NCBI GenBank assembly: GCA_030248215.1
Contig: JASANG010003767.1
Span: 124,001 to 188,000 of the forward strand
Direction: 5' to 3'
Source of the DNA: Enoplolaimus lenunculus
Lineage: Eukaryota; Nematoda; Enoplea; Enoplida; Thoracostomopsidae
DNA: 64,000 nucleotides
A program made the position numbers and the translations under genes. Positions 50,246 to 61,971 of the stretch are shown here, in pieces; the stretch's first letter is position 1, and every line of letters begins with the position of its first letter. A model generated the notes under the pieces. That model searched no databases. It saw nothing but the letters and a program-made list of their open reading frames with translations, and had not been told where the DNA came from.

Positions 50246-50977
50246 TATTTGATTTTTGCAGTTCTGTAACCCAAAGTATATTATGACTGGACCATAGCGT
50301 AAAAACAACATAATTGCCCGATATTTTAAGTTTGTATAGGTATACCTGTACAGTTTGCGTAAAGCATAACGAAGGGTCATCATCGTCCCTCCCTCCAGCT
50401 GTTAAATTACGAGGTCAAATTTTCTTGATGGTTTATGTGAGTAAGCTTTCCCCTCCATAGAAAAGAAACGCTTAACAAGAGGGTAGCACGAATATCGTAA
50501 AAGGGTTACGTTTTATAAAAAAAATCGAAACATGATTCTTGTGCTGATCGCGGAAAAAATTAACAAATGGGGTTTTGACTCGTAACCCCCCTGACTATGC
50601 TCTTGGAACATAATTTGATGTTAGCTAACTTTACATTTAAAGGACACACGAATGACATTTAACCAATGAACTTTTTCGCAAATACTATCATTCCCCCCAC
50701 CGGTTTAAGCAATTACCCTTAACCGTTTACACGGTCATTGTCATACGCACCACGTTTTGGTTCATCAGCAAGGCAGTCGCATGTCTTTGAAAATGTATCC
50801 GTTCTGTCCCCTAGTGAAAAAAATAAGCTTGAAAGACTTTATCACCTAAATTGGGGGTTTGAAATTGATACCGAAAATTTTGTTTCGCGGCTGACAATGT
50901 ATACGTCGGTTTTGTTGCGTTGCTATTAATACAATGATTGTGATGCGACATTTGACAAATTTAACCAAGTCTCAAAA

Positions 50978-51166
50978 GCCCTATGTAAAGATCAGGGGCG
51001 GAACGTTTTTATGTGCGGACTAGAAAAGAGTAAGCTTAAGCTTTAGACTAATTTTTGCTTGGCTTAGCCTTAGGCTTAGGCATATGCTCATTTTTACGCT
51101 TAGTCGTCGGCTTATGCATAGGAATATGCTTAGAATACTCTTCCGCCCCTGTTGCTTTCATTGGCC
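50978..51166. mobile_element. GGCC-ended MITE, subfamily 2, perfect 8-bp duplication
   Basis: Flanked by TCTCAAAA on both sides (50970-50977 and 51167-51174). CAGGGGCGGAACG and TTCCGCCCCTG are inverted sub-ends; the core has CTTAGGCTTAGGC. Same sense as 23202-23406. Confidence 0.93.
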
Positions 51167-51174
51167 TCTCAAAA

Positions 51175-54100
51175 CAGACCAAAAAAGTGTTTGTTAAATG
51201 TCACATTTGAGACAAATTTTTGAACAAAAATATCAAATTTGAGAGAAAACTTTGACGACACAAATTACATTTAAGATAAAAATTTGACGAATAAACTTCA
51301 GTTGTGTAATTTTGTAAAAGTTGAACATTACAAACATTTCCTGTCTTTGAAAATATAGACACGAATGAGGAATAAATAATTTTTGACCTATTTTTATGCT
51401 AGGATTCATTCGGCTGTGCTAAAACCACAGCTAAACCTGCACAAATGATATGGATTTCTTACAATGTGGTTCTTAACGCCTTGTCGCGTGCAGTAATGCA
51501 CAATTCATCGCAAACTTTGCAAAATACTTACACATCAGAAATAAACACCGTTCACCAACGCTGCAAGTTAATACCCACGGCTATCTGCGGGTACGGGTAA
51601 AAAAATTTGGCGCGAGTATACCCGCGGGTAAAGAATTTCAAAGCGCAGGTACCCACTTACACGGACTTAATCGGTAAGCTCCTACAGCTGATTGGTAATG
51701 GTAAACGCTTGCCACCCGAAAACTCGGGATACGAAAAAAATTTTTTTCCACGGATGACAATCTTATTTGGTAAGGATTGAGTCCATTCCGCATAAAACCA
51801 CATTAATCTACTACTGGTCCCTGTATTCAAATTCTTAAATTTGGAGGATGGGCCAACTGATTTCATTGCCGGATTCGACTCTTAGGGAAGTGGCGACTCC
51901 AGCAATTTCTGCTGGAGATAGCCGCGTGATTAGGAAATAAAATAGAGAATGAAGCTTGCGAGTAAGAGAAATCAAACGCAATTTTATTACTAAACGCCAA
52001 GACAACATTTTGGTTTTGATTCAGCTTTGGTGGGACATATGCCTGAGTGGGTGCGTGCCTCCACCTGGATCCGCCGCTACTATACCGATGATCATGGATC
52101 TATCAATCGAATTATGTATAATGCATTAAACAATAAAACATAAACAATAACAAATTATATACACCTTAAAATTGCAATCAAACTGATGGATATGTATAAT
52201 TCAAAAAATAAATGACAAAAAATACTGAAATTTTAAAATTTGTGACTGAAAAACTCGCAAAAGCGACTAAACATAAATAAATAAGTAAATAAATAAAAAA
52301 ATATATATTTAATGTTAATATTTATGAATTGTCATCGTTACAGACGTCAACTTTGGCGAAAAAAAGCCAAAATCTTTCAAGATATACACGCTACTTTTTG
52401 GCAATAACAAATCATTTAGAACAAAAGGAGGGTAACATTTATTTGTTTAAATAGAATCATATTGTGACTCTTCAATCAAACTTCAAACTGGCAAACGGTT
52501 GCTAACCAGAAAACATTAACACCAAAACATGGACGCAGTCAAGATTTTGTCATTTTGCGGTCAGATGTTGCCGCTACATCGATGCGTTTAAATAGTATGT
52601 GTGTGCAAATTAATTTTGCCTTTGCCATTCATTTATTGCTGAAATATTAATTTTCCAATACCATTACAAAGTTCATGGATCGGGCACCGCTTTTGTAGAT
52701 GGTCCTCGCGAGGATGCACCCTTAATTAATGGACAAGTTTGAGAGTTTAAAAAATTTGATGGGTTTAAAGTTGAAATTAAAAAAAAAACATACACTATGG
52801 CGTCTTGTGTTCAAAATGAATTTTCAAAAAAAATATATAATGTTTGTCGTCAACTCTTAACCAACCTTACATGGAAGGGTTTTATTTGGCTATTTTTTAA
52901 AATAGGTATACTTTCAAACTCTGAGAACTTCAAAAACCGTAGGTAAGCCAGTCATCATCAATGCTTGAAGCTGACTAAACGATGTTTAAACTTATGTACG
53001 CGCACACACTATCTCGAGGCATGAGTGAATGTTAAAGACGGAAAAGTAATTTATTTAATTGAACTACCAGTTCACCGGTAGTGGTATACGCTCTCAAGGT
53101 AAGTAAAACCTACATAGCACCAGAACGTACATTTCACAATGACCAAAAACTAAAAACCACTTAAGCTTAAGGTACTCTCTCTGTGTCTCTCCATTTTACA
53201 CGAACGGCCCCCAATAGTTAAAGTTAGCTTTGAAAGTAATATTCCTTCGAAAGACATGTACACTGGACTGAATACTGATATACCAACAACAAAAACAACA
53301 ACATACAACAACAACAAGATATCTTAAGACAACGGTGATATATTCTAAAACTGCTCTTATATCCATTTCCAGTTTCAAAACTCGAGAATAAATAACGTTT
53401 CACAAAGACGCTTTCGGCTGGCTGTAGTTCGCGTAAAGCCAGACGGGCGCGCGCGCTCTCGCTTTTACAACTAGCTACCCTATGTTTGGCTTAATTCTGC
53501 GAGATAAATCGAAAAATGCAGTCCGTATTTAGCGTTGCGCGCGTACAACGCTACTTCGTCTTTCAAAGACAGGTCATTACGGGGGTAAAAGCGAGCTTAA
53601 ACACTCGGCTTTGTTTTAGCAAAATTGTCCCTACACATAACTAAATGAGAGAACACCAATGACATGGTTTAGATATCAGGTTGAATACCAGCAAAGCCAC
53701 GAGAAATATACAAGCGTTTACGCGAGGTCTGGACAATCGTTATGTATACACTGGTTTCTGTTTATAGTTCTAGCCAAGAGGTGCGCGCACAAACACATAC
53801 ACACACCAAAATTTGACTAACGGCCACCCGATAACGAAATCATTAATTTTTATTGGTCGGTCTCGAATAAATGTTTTCCCTCTACCGAGTGAGCAGCTTG
53901 CCATTTTCTCTGAATTCCAACCATTCACAGTTGTAATACAACACTACAATATGGGTCTACGCTTAATATCTAAACGTATCAAAAACTTACTTCACTTGAA
54001 TAACCAATCAAATACAAGTCAGTATTGAAATCGTCGAATTAAAAATAACCGTTTACAAATTCAACCAATCACAATTAAACTATGACGACATCGCCAGCCA

Positions 54101-54275
54101 AACTGCTACGGCCTGATGTCAATGTAACCAATCGTTTTAAAGGTAATTTATTTTATACAGCCAATTAAAATTCGCGATTACCAAACCTATATTTAACCAA
54201 TCACAGTACAGTATATTGCCATACAGAACAATTTTAGCTTTGTTGTTATACGGTGAAATGTACTTTATAATTGTT
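51175..54275. other. Upstream region, part 6
   Basis: A GCGGGTAAAG / CGCAGGTACCC segment near 51560-51660, a tRNA-like fragment (51680-51740) and a hAT-like end (CCTGGATCCGCCGC) near 52065. Otherwise AT-rich. No gene recognised. Confidence 0.5.
51680..51740 (+). repeat. tRNA-like fragment related to the TTAA-MITE module
   Basis: AAGCTCCTACAGCTGATTGG continues TAATGGTAAACGCTTGCCAC, parallel to the module at 10053-10122. The order A box, GCCAC anticodon-loop-like segment and CTCGGGATACGA suggests descent from a Gly-type tRNA. No TTAA ends around it. Confidence 0.5.
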
Positions 54276-54500
54276 TGTTATGTTGATATGTGTATTTTGT
54301 AATGTTTATTTTTATGTGTGTACCTTAATGTTAATATGTACAACGTATGTTTGTTATGTTGATACGAGCGTATTTTGTAATGTTTATTTTTATGTGTGTA
54401 CTTTAGTGTTGATATGTACTACGTATGTTTGTTATGTTGATATGTGTGTATTTTCCAATGTTTAGTTTATTATTGTACTTTAATGTTGATATGTACCATT
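54276..54500. repeat. Tandem array, three copies of a 76-78-bp unit
   Basis: Units start TGTTATGTTGATA at 54276, 54352 and 54430 and include TGTAATGTTTATTTTTATG. They generate a Cys/Val-repeat frame that is not considered a gene. Confidence 0.93.
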
Positions 54501-54530
54501 ACTACCATTGAGTTTCGGATGAAAAAATTT

Positions 54531-54731
54531 TCCCACAGGGGGACGTGTACCTCGTGTATACTAAACGTTACCCCACAAAATTCCCGTTTTGAACCTTGTT
54601 GGTAGGGAATAAGTGCGCGAAGCTAGCAACCCCCTAGGATCTACCAATGATACCTATTGAAAAACCCTTGAGTGCCCCTCGTGAAAATTTTTTAGCCCCC
54701 CTTAGCGAGTTGGGCGGTGGCTACAGGCTTG
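54531..54731. mobile_element. hAT-type MITE (GTAGCCAG family)
   Basis: ACCCTTGAGTGCCCCTCGTG, AAAATTTTTTAGCCCCCC and GGCTACAGGC near the right. The left border is uncertain. Confidence 0.65.
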
Positions 54732-55082
54732 GGTACCATTTGTTTTATGTTGATATGTTTATAGTATTATATGTTCTAAACAATATTGCAAATGTCGTGG
54801 CTTTTCATTGATAACAACTTCTCGGCGACCCTGCAGTACACAGTAAACTTGATATATGCGTCTATGGGCGCCTTCTATGTTCGTCTAAAACGATCTCTCA
54901 TTGGTGTTTGTATCAATTTTTAATGTGTTGTTAAATATATTAAATTTGAATTATTGTAACTGATGTCTCTGTAAATTGATACGTGTTGTGGGTGTCTATT
55001 GCGTTTGTGTGTGTCTAATTCGTCTGTGCGTGTCTTAGTTTTTCTGTGAGTCTTCGGTATATCTTTAACGTTAACAGTGTCT

Positions 55083-55251
55083 AGAGCGGAGACCGCACCC
55101 AGCGGATGCCAGGAGGGGCTCAGGTCCCGTGGAACAATTTTAGCTCCTCTAGAAAATTTTCAACCTTGCTTGTAAGTCAACAAAAAGCCTTATATTCCCC
55201 TCGTGAAATTTTTTAGCCCCCTCTTAGCAAGGTGACCTGGCTACGGGCCTG
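55083..55251. mobile_element. hAT-type MITE (GTAGCCAG family)
   Basis: AAAATTTTCAACCTTGCTTG, GTAAGTCAACAAAAAGCC, TTAGCCCCCTCTTAGCAAGG and GGCTACGGGCCTG. Well preserved on the right, worn on the left. Confidence 0.75.
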
Positions 55252-55402
55252 GTTTAGTGTTGTTCAACTGTGTACCATATTTTAGGTGCGCGTTGCATCG
55301 TTAACAATTATTTTAAACTAAAATTTCTCACAACCAGGGGGGCGGTAATATGAACAACCTATAAAAGGGTGGGACGGCACATGCTTAATCGTTTTAGCTT
55401 TT

Positions 55403-55876
55403 TTGGTTATCCCCATAGCCGGCGGTTGCTCAAAGATAGTTGGATTTTCAAAAATTAAGTCACAAGTGAACTTTAGTGAAGCGAAAATTTTTTCGAATTG
55501 CTCAGATCAAAATTATATATTGTATCACCTATTAAACGCGTGTTTTTCCAATTCTAAAGGTTTAGTGGCTGACCCCCTCCTTGTGTACGTACTCCTCTTG
55601 AGATCTGTGTCATGGGTGTCTCGAGAGCAAAATACCCGACTATGGGTGTATGGCAGTTTACACACTGTTGTTGTCATAGGGTATTTATGTTCAAATATTG
55701 GTAATTTTTGCACAAAGGATATCGCAAAGATTACTGTAGATGATACATTCTACCAATCGTCTTGTGAAATGAAGCTTACGGTAGCGACCGAAGGAAAACT
55801 GAACAGTGGCACACTTTATGTCCGCTTGGTCAGTGTCGGTTGTCGGATACTACTGATCCAGGATGTTTTGGTTTGA
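55403..55876 (+). CDS. Unrecognised open frame, 157 codons, no early ATG
   Basis: The longest open frame outside the Meis gene. It reads IAGGCSKIVGF near the start and VRLVSVGCRILLIQDVLV at the end, with several hydrophobic stretches and seven or so Cys. The first ATG codon comes late (near 55770), so if real it would be an exon; a possible acceptor CCCCATAG lies at the start. A TATAAAAGG word sits 40 bp upstream, but no matching ATG reading follows. No family recognised; may be chance. Confidence 0.12.
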   Translation: MVIPIAGGCSKIVGFSKIKSQVNFSEAKIFSNCSDQNYILYHLLNACFSNSKGLVADPLLVYVLLLRSVSWVSREQNTRLWVYGSLHTVVVIGYLCSNIGNFCTKDIAKITVDDTFYQSSCEMKLTVATEGKLNSGTLYVRLVSVGCRILLIQDVLV

Positions 55877-55879
55877 GGC

Positions 55880-57083
55880 ATAAACCGTTATCATATGAAA
55901 GTTTCAACGAAACCATCAAAATATATACATTTAAAAGCGAATTTCGTATCGAATGAGCAATATACGTTCTGGTGTTACTGAAAATTTTATTAACCAAGAA
56001 TTGTTTAAGGTACAAAGTTTTAGGTTTTGGGAAGGGATATGATTTAGACTATAATATATGTGACAAAATGCACTGTTTCAACGACAGGGTTCAATTTAGA
56101 GTCAGGCTTAGGTTTCGAAACAGGTATACCTGCACGTCAAGCCTTTGGCTTAGCGTAATGGCCTTAGCCTGAGCCTTAACCTAAAAAGAGTCGGTGGTTC
56201 TTTGTGTAATAATTATATTTTTGTGTTACAATTGTGTTAAAGTAAGCTGTAATTTTAGGAAATATTGCTACTATTGAGAAATAAGACACTTTTAGTTGCC
56301 GGAAGACATATGTGGATTTCACATAATTACAAATTTACAATGGTGTGAAAACGTTTCTAAGAAAACCAAATCTATATCAATAAATAAATATATATTTATA
56401 TATATATATTTATATATATTTATATATATGTTTATATATACATATATAGTATTGGACATGTATATTTGAAACATTTGAAATACATTTACCTGGTAAAAGA
56501 AAGATTACTTTGATAGCAAAATTTGCTGTAATATGTTAAAGTTGTTCACTCCGCCTTCCTTTGTCGTAAGTTTTTGTAATCTTATAATTTAAAACAAGCA
56601 TAAACTATACATACGTATTCAATCACAGCACATCAACAATCTATCAAATATATAAAATAAATCAATAAAAAATAATTATAAAATATAATAATGTTTAAAA
56701 ACAATAAAATAAAAAGTGGCAATGAATTAAACTGATAAGTAGGGTGGCGTCAGTTAGGTTCCATACAGTTTTCAGCCGGGCATAGGCGTACGAACCAGAG
56801 GAGAAGACTCCAAAGACGCACAACGTTTCCATGTTGGATTGATTAAAGTTTCCGAATTTCCGAGTACAGGTTACAGTCACCGCCGTTGTCCTGTGGATTT
56901 GAGACTATTCCCAATTTTGACGGCAAAAACTCCAATTATAAACATCAAAGAACCAGAAATGGCTTTTAAACCAAAACCAATACTAATATGTAATCTGGTT
57001 TAGTAAACACTTTACTCACACCTGGGCGAACAGGTTAAAATTTCAGCTTGAAAGCAAAATTTTTATGACACTATTTTGCCAAA
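55880..57083. other. Upstream region, part 7
   Basis: TTAGGC-type words near 56100-56180, an AT-rich simple repeat at 56379-56448, otherwise nothing identified. Confidence 0.5.
56379..56448. repeat. AT-rich simple repeat
   Basis: TATATATTTA-type periodic tract. Confidence 0.9.
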
Positions 57084-57240
57084 CAGGCCCGTAGCCAGAC
57101 ATGGGGACCAGGGGCGCGCACCCTCCACTGGATGATTTTGCTCCACTGGAAAATTGTCAACCTTGCTTACAGAAAACCATTGTATGCCCACTGAATTGTT
57201 TTTAGCCCCACGCTAAAATTGTGAGCTGCCTACAGGCCGG
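57084..57240. mobile_element. hAT-type MITE (GTAGCCAG family) with perfect 8-bp duplication
   Basis: Begins CAGGCCCGTAGCCAG and ends CTGCCTACAGGCCGG. TTGCCAAA stands on both sides (57076-57083 and 57241-57248). This copy fixes the family's borders and supports assignment to hAT-type elements. 157 bp, non-coding. Confidence 0.92.
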
Positions 57241-57248
57241 TTGCCAAA

Positions 57249-58205
57249 CAATTTTTAACACAAAATTCACTCGAGGGACAAAAACCTGTTTTCAGGTTAA
57301 CATGAGGATCTGGCCTGATCTGGATTACCTTGCCGGGTCTGTCATTGAGAAAGACACAGTACCTGGGTTCCGCGGAACATTTTTTTGCAGGATCCGGACA
57401 CAAATTTTGAGTAGTTTCCTACGGTAGCAAAATATAATTTAACAGGAACGGCCTTGGTTTGGCTCATGTGCTACTTTCACCCATATTTTCATTTATTAAT
57501 TGACAAAGGCTTTACGTTTAGAAAAAGGTTTTCCCTGCGCCCAAAATGCAATGCCTTTGGCTAAACCTATTAAACCTTAAATGTTGAAAAACTGTACCAA
57601 GAGCTGACAACTTTAAGACTGGGCGAAGATGTAAAGGAAGTGCAGAACAGCTAACGTTTTTTGTTTGTTACTGCATTCATATTTTATGTTATGAAATGAC
57701 GCCAAGTACAATGCTCTCACGAGAATTCGTGAATGTATATACATATAAATTTAAAAATATGATCATAGACATAGCGTAATTTATCGTAGCGTGTCTATAC
57801 TTATTACAGCCTAGCGCCAGGAATTTTTTGCGAAAAAAAATCTTCGACTTCCGGTTCCGGTTTAAAATTTTTTTCAAAAATTTCAACCACACATCAATGA
57901 CAAATGTTCGATATTGGCAATGACAGGAAATGCTTTTTTTGGTAAATTTTGTGAAATTTTGTTGAAAAATGCGCTTTGGTCAACATTATATATATGAGAT
58001 GTTATGGCTAACAGATGAAGAATATAAAACCAGCATGATGCAAAGTTAATGAACTAAACAATAACATTTTGCTACAATGCAAAACGTTTTTTGCGATTTC
58101 AATAAAAGCGTTCGCATTGATGCTAAAATAGCGTTTTGACAAACACTAAAACTCGTTTGTATAAAAATAGCGTTTTGCTACACTTGCATTTTATTTGAGA
58201 GTTTA
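57249..58205. other. Upstream region, part 8
   Basis: No element or gene recognised; short frames without motifs. Confidence 0.5.
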
Positions 58206-58467
58206 TATGTCGTAAGCCAATCTGCTGTTTTTAGCAGTTTGGACTGGCGTAACCTGCTATTGAACTTATAGACCAATCAGATTTGACTATTTGGACAAAC
58301 ACAATACCGTTAACGAATCAGCGCTGTTCTTTACAACTCTGTTGATTTACAACATCTCACAATCGTTATTTAGCCTAGGCCAAACGGCTGTTTGCTTCCA
58401 ATATTAGATTGGCCTAGGCCAATTGGTAATTAGCCTTAATAGCAGACTGGCCTACGACGTATATACC
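58206..58467. mobile_element. Inverted-repeat element (GTAGGCCAATCTGC family), copy 2
   Basis: ATATGTCGTAAGCCAATCTG at the left pairs with AGACTGGCCTACGACGTATA at the right. The interior shares ACAATCGTTATTTAGCCTAG-like and TTGGCCTAGGCCAATTGGTA segments with 7963-8238. Confidence 0.8.
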
Positions 58468-58976
58468 GCTTACAGAAAAAGACGAAAGCGTTTAAAATAG
58501 CGTTTTATTTTTGACACGATTCAACAACCAATAAAATTCAAGAATATGACAGCCTGTTTGATAACAATTGTAGAAACTTTGACACAAAACCATACCTACA
58601 AAATGAAGCGTTACGTATTTTACATATTTAAATTTTGAAATCTCGCAGCTATAGAGATCTTCGAAAAAAGTCTGACATTCGCATCTGTGATCGTCTTAAC
58701 ATTTTGACTGACAATTTCGTTATTTTAACAAGTTTCTAGTAAAAAATAACCAAATTTCACAAATATTTTTGTGCAAAAAAGTATCATATACCTACTTTGT
58801 ATACAAATCATTAACGATAACAACATTGAGTGACATTTTATTTTATACTTTTCACTAAATCAATACGGTGTATCGGAACAAAAATATTTGAATTCAGTGA
58901 GGGTCGTATCGAAAAATAAACGACTAAAATACGATTATTTAATAAAGCAGCGGGTGTGTCAAATTTAGCATAACTT

Positions 58977-59182
58977 TGGTCGTATCCCTGTCCCAGGGTC
59001 GTATCCCTGTCCCAGGACCGTAGCCAGTTCACCTTGTTATTGGACTATAAAAGCTTCAGGAAGGGCGCATACAAGGAGTTTCGTTGAGCACATGCATGGT
59101 TGAAAATTTTCTAGGAGTCAAAATTCTTCAAGAAGGAGGGGGCTGAGTACACCTGACGCCCCCCCTGTCGGTACGGCTGTTT
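58977..59182. mobile_element. hAT-type MITE preceded by a short tandem repeat
   Basis: GGTCGTATCCCTGTCCCAG occurs twice in tandem from 58977, directly before a GACCGTAGCCAGTTCACC end. The element runs to GTCGGTACGGCTG near 59182 and carries GGTTGAAAATTTTCTAGG. Confidence 0.72.
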
Positions 59183-59548
59183 TATTAAAGCGAACAGTTA
59201 AACATACCGTCAGTCTAAATAACACTGTATATATAGTGAAAAATGAAACGTATATATAGGTATACATAAATAGATAATATGTAGGTAATAATACATTGAA
59301 AAATGATGTTTAATATATCAAAGTATAGACTTTGATACAGAGTAATGAACTGTACACGTTTCGGAAAAAATTCACTTAATAGACGGCCCCTGACTACTGT
59401 TACGGCCCTGTTCTATACATTGGCAGACAACACAACTGACATCTGACATTTTGCTTGTAATATTTCCATAAATCATGCTTACATGTCGGACGATTCAGTA
59501 TTGTCGAGTTTAACTCAACCTACAAAAATGGGGTTACAGAACTCACTC
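59183..59548. other. Upstream region, part 9
   Basis: AT-rich; a TACGGCCCTGTTCTATACAT segment near 59401 resembles one end of a GGCC MITE (subfamily 2) but no partner was found. Confidence 0.45.
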
Positions 59549-60093
59549 CTACATTTGTGTCGAAGCTGACATGATAGCTAGGACAAAATCATATTCACAC
59601 AACAAATCTTTTAAAGTATCTGTCACATCTAAAACTGTTATAAATTTTTTCTGGGGAAGGGTCGAAAACCAAAGGCACGTACCTAAATGAGGCCGTATAA
59701 TCCAAAACTTTTCAACCCAAATGTGAAGATATGAGGATGGAGGATCGAGCAAGGCTTGCAGCGTAGAAAAGTTTCCTACATCATACAAGTGAGCGAGAAA
59801 TAATTTAGACCCAATGAAATAGTGGAACAATTCGAAAGCATTGCGTGTGCTTATTTTTCTATTCAAACTGAGACAGTCGGCGGGAAAAAAACTGTTGTCT
59901 TTAAGCCACCGTGCGTTGTTTTTTGACGAGGGGGGGCAGTTTGTCTGTCCACGGAGAGATATAACGCTTGAAAAACACGTTTACACAATAGTTTAATGCG
60001 GTGTAAAATTTCAAGAAACTTTATATCAACAGCTCGGGCGTTTACTGCTCGTCTTGTGTCGCCGTAAATTAAATTTTTAACGACATTATGCAT
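59549..60093 (-). CDS. Two adjacent unrecognised open frames on the minus strand
   Basis: A 76-codon frame (59863-60093, ATG start, MHNVVKNLIYGDTRRAV at its head) is followed directly by a 105-codon frame in another register (59549-59866). The second is unusually protein-like (Phe, Leu, Trp, His; e.g. YLHIWVEKFWIIRPH). Together they span 545 bp free of known repeats. No family, catalytic motif or membrane segment was recognised. It may be a decayed gene, a fossil of foreign or transposon origin, or exons of an unknown gene. Confidence 0.25.
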
Positions 60094-60756
60094 TAGTATA
60101 ACAGCGATAAATATACAGTTTAAGTTTCGTGTGCTCTAACCATTTAAAAGATAGTCTTCTATAAACTTGAAAACGATATGACTTTAGTTAAACTATATAT
60201 ACATCACTAGTTAACTGCCTAAGGGTACGTCAGATTCGTGGAAATTTAAGAGAAATCAAGCTTCCATTACATGTCTTATTTTAGCATTTTGAAGCGGTTC
60301 AGAAATTGGATGGCGCTCGCTTTTCGAGGAAGGGAACAAATTTAGGAGCTGGAAATAGCCAGTCAGGGTACAATCGTAGGTACAAAACAATTGCAGCCGA
60401 AGATCACCAAACTTGGCCAGAAATGTAACCTAAACCAGAAATGAGAAGCAAAATTTTGGTGATAAACTAATTTTGATTGTTGAATGTGTGTGACGGTAAT
60501 TGAACAATGGTGTTGTCAATGAAAAGTTTTAAAATTGTTAAAAGTTTACCAAAAAACCTCGCAAAATGGCACAACTTTTATTAAACAACGCAACATTTGA
60601 CTACCGAAATTGCCGGAACTTCTGGCACAAACTTCTACTGAAGCTCGAGAGATCGATTTTGTGTCTCAGACCTGGACGAAGGCCTTCGGGTTGCACACAA
60701 ATCGTCGCCCAGGTATTTCTGTGCTTAAAATGTGAAGTAAAACAACTGATGGAGCG
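60094..60756. other. Upstream region, part 10
   Basis: No element recognised. The frame at 60566-60781 runs into the GGATC-ended element that follows. Confidence 0.5.
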
Positions 60757-61072
60757 GAGAGGCGGATCGAAGATTTTTTGACGTGAATGACGGGCTGACA
60801 AACGTTATGAAACGCCAAAGTTTTAAGGTAAGGCACCTTATCATTTTATCACCAAAAAGATTTCTTGTGGCGAAAAATTGTAAGTTAGTGAGGGAACCTT
60901 ACCATTTTATCACAAAAAAATCTGCGCGAAAAATGTACTTGTGTCCAAAAATATTTTATTAGAGGAAAAAATTGTACGGTAGGGACCTAACAATTTTAAC
61001 GCGAAAAAAATTCTGACGGGCGGGGGCGTACGCTCCCTCCCCCGCCCCCCTTTGGATCCGCTTTGGAAGGAG
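60757..61072. mobile_element. GGATCCGC-ended element with internal duplication
   Basis: AGAGGCGGATCGAAG at the left and TTTGGATCCGCTTTGG at the right are roughly inverted. ACCTTACCATTTTATCAC-type segments occur twice or three times in tandem inside, each followed by AAAAA and GCG. Longer than its relatives at 24838 and 32047 because of this repetition. Confidence 0.7.
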
Positions 61073-61135
61073 CAAAAAGATCCACAACAACAATAAACAT
61101 TACAGCGTATACTGCATTGTTTTAATGTTTTTGCG

Positions 61136-61283
61136 GGCCAATGTTACTTTAAGGGGCATAACAGTAGATTTAGCGTATTCGTAAGCCTGAGCCTAATCCT
61201 AAGTCTAAACACAAAAATGCAATCTAGAATCTAAACCTACTCTTTTATGGACCCACCAGAAACCTGGACGCCCCTTATAGGCC
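61136..61283. mobile_element. GGCC-ended MITE, right end shortened
   Basis: GGCCAATGTTACTTTAAGGG at the left; CCTGAGCCTAATCCTAAG core; right end ACGCCCCTTATAGGCC. Flanking 8-mers do not match (TTTTTGCG and GAAAGACG), so the right border has changed since insertion. Confidence 0.85.
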
Positions 61284-61825
61284 GAAAGACGTAACACAAG
61301 ACGATACCTAATTCTCAGTCTCCGTCTAAGCTTATAACTTAGCATGCGGACAAAACCTAAAACTAAGCTTATCCTAAACCGAAACATTAGTCTTCGATGC
61401 TTTAGACCATTGCTGTCACCGCGGAAAGCGGGCCTCTCTATAAAAGTAACAACAATCGTTACAATAGACCTCAGATCACATGTGCAATATTCGCCAGTAT
61501 GCGATCGAGAATAGGTGTACAAATGTTCAAGTCGTTGATACCCCAGGCGGCAACATTGTGCCTGCAATACACAGAAAATGATGCTGTAAAAAAATCACAA
61601 ACCCATCTTACCTTGATCGCTAAAAGTCCAAACATTACGTTGTTGACTGGTTATAATTGTTAAAATTCCGTAAAGAAATTGCAATTTATTAAAGAAGTGA
61701 CACGTTATTGCAAGCTAAAAGATTAAATATAAAATGAAAAATTGATAAATTGCACGCAAGTCCTTCAAGTAGACAGTGACAAACAGAAAAGGCGCTGACC
61801 TAAAGAAGTTTTGGTTACTGTTGGG
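61284..61825. other. Upstream region, part 11
   Basis: 61300-61400 contains further CTAAGC words. The 120-codon minus-strand frame across 61205-61567 is largely MITE sequence and is not called as a gene. Confidence 0.5.
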
Positions 61826-61960
61826 GTTGCGCTATACTTTACTATGCCGGACACCGGCGCGCGCCGCCACACGGCAGCGTACGGTAATTTTTAACAAAAG
61901 GTTCTACAGCACCGCGCGTTGGCCCGTGGCGGTGTATGGCGCAATTTTTAGGGTTGCACA
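61826..61960. mobile_element. GC-rich palindromic MITE
   Basis: GGGTTGCGCTATACTTTAC and GGCGCAATTTTTAGGGTTGC mark the ends; CCGGCGCGCGCCGCCACACG inside. The adjoining TA MITE follows within 12 bp. Confidence 0.72.
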
Positions 61961-61971
61961 ACATTTTTTTA

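Noticed and set aside
61205-61567. 120-codon Arg-rich frame
   Set aside because: Mostly GGCC-MITE sequence and CTAAGC words read backwards.
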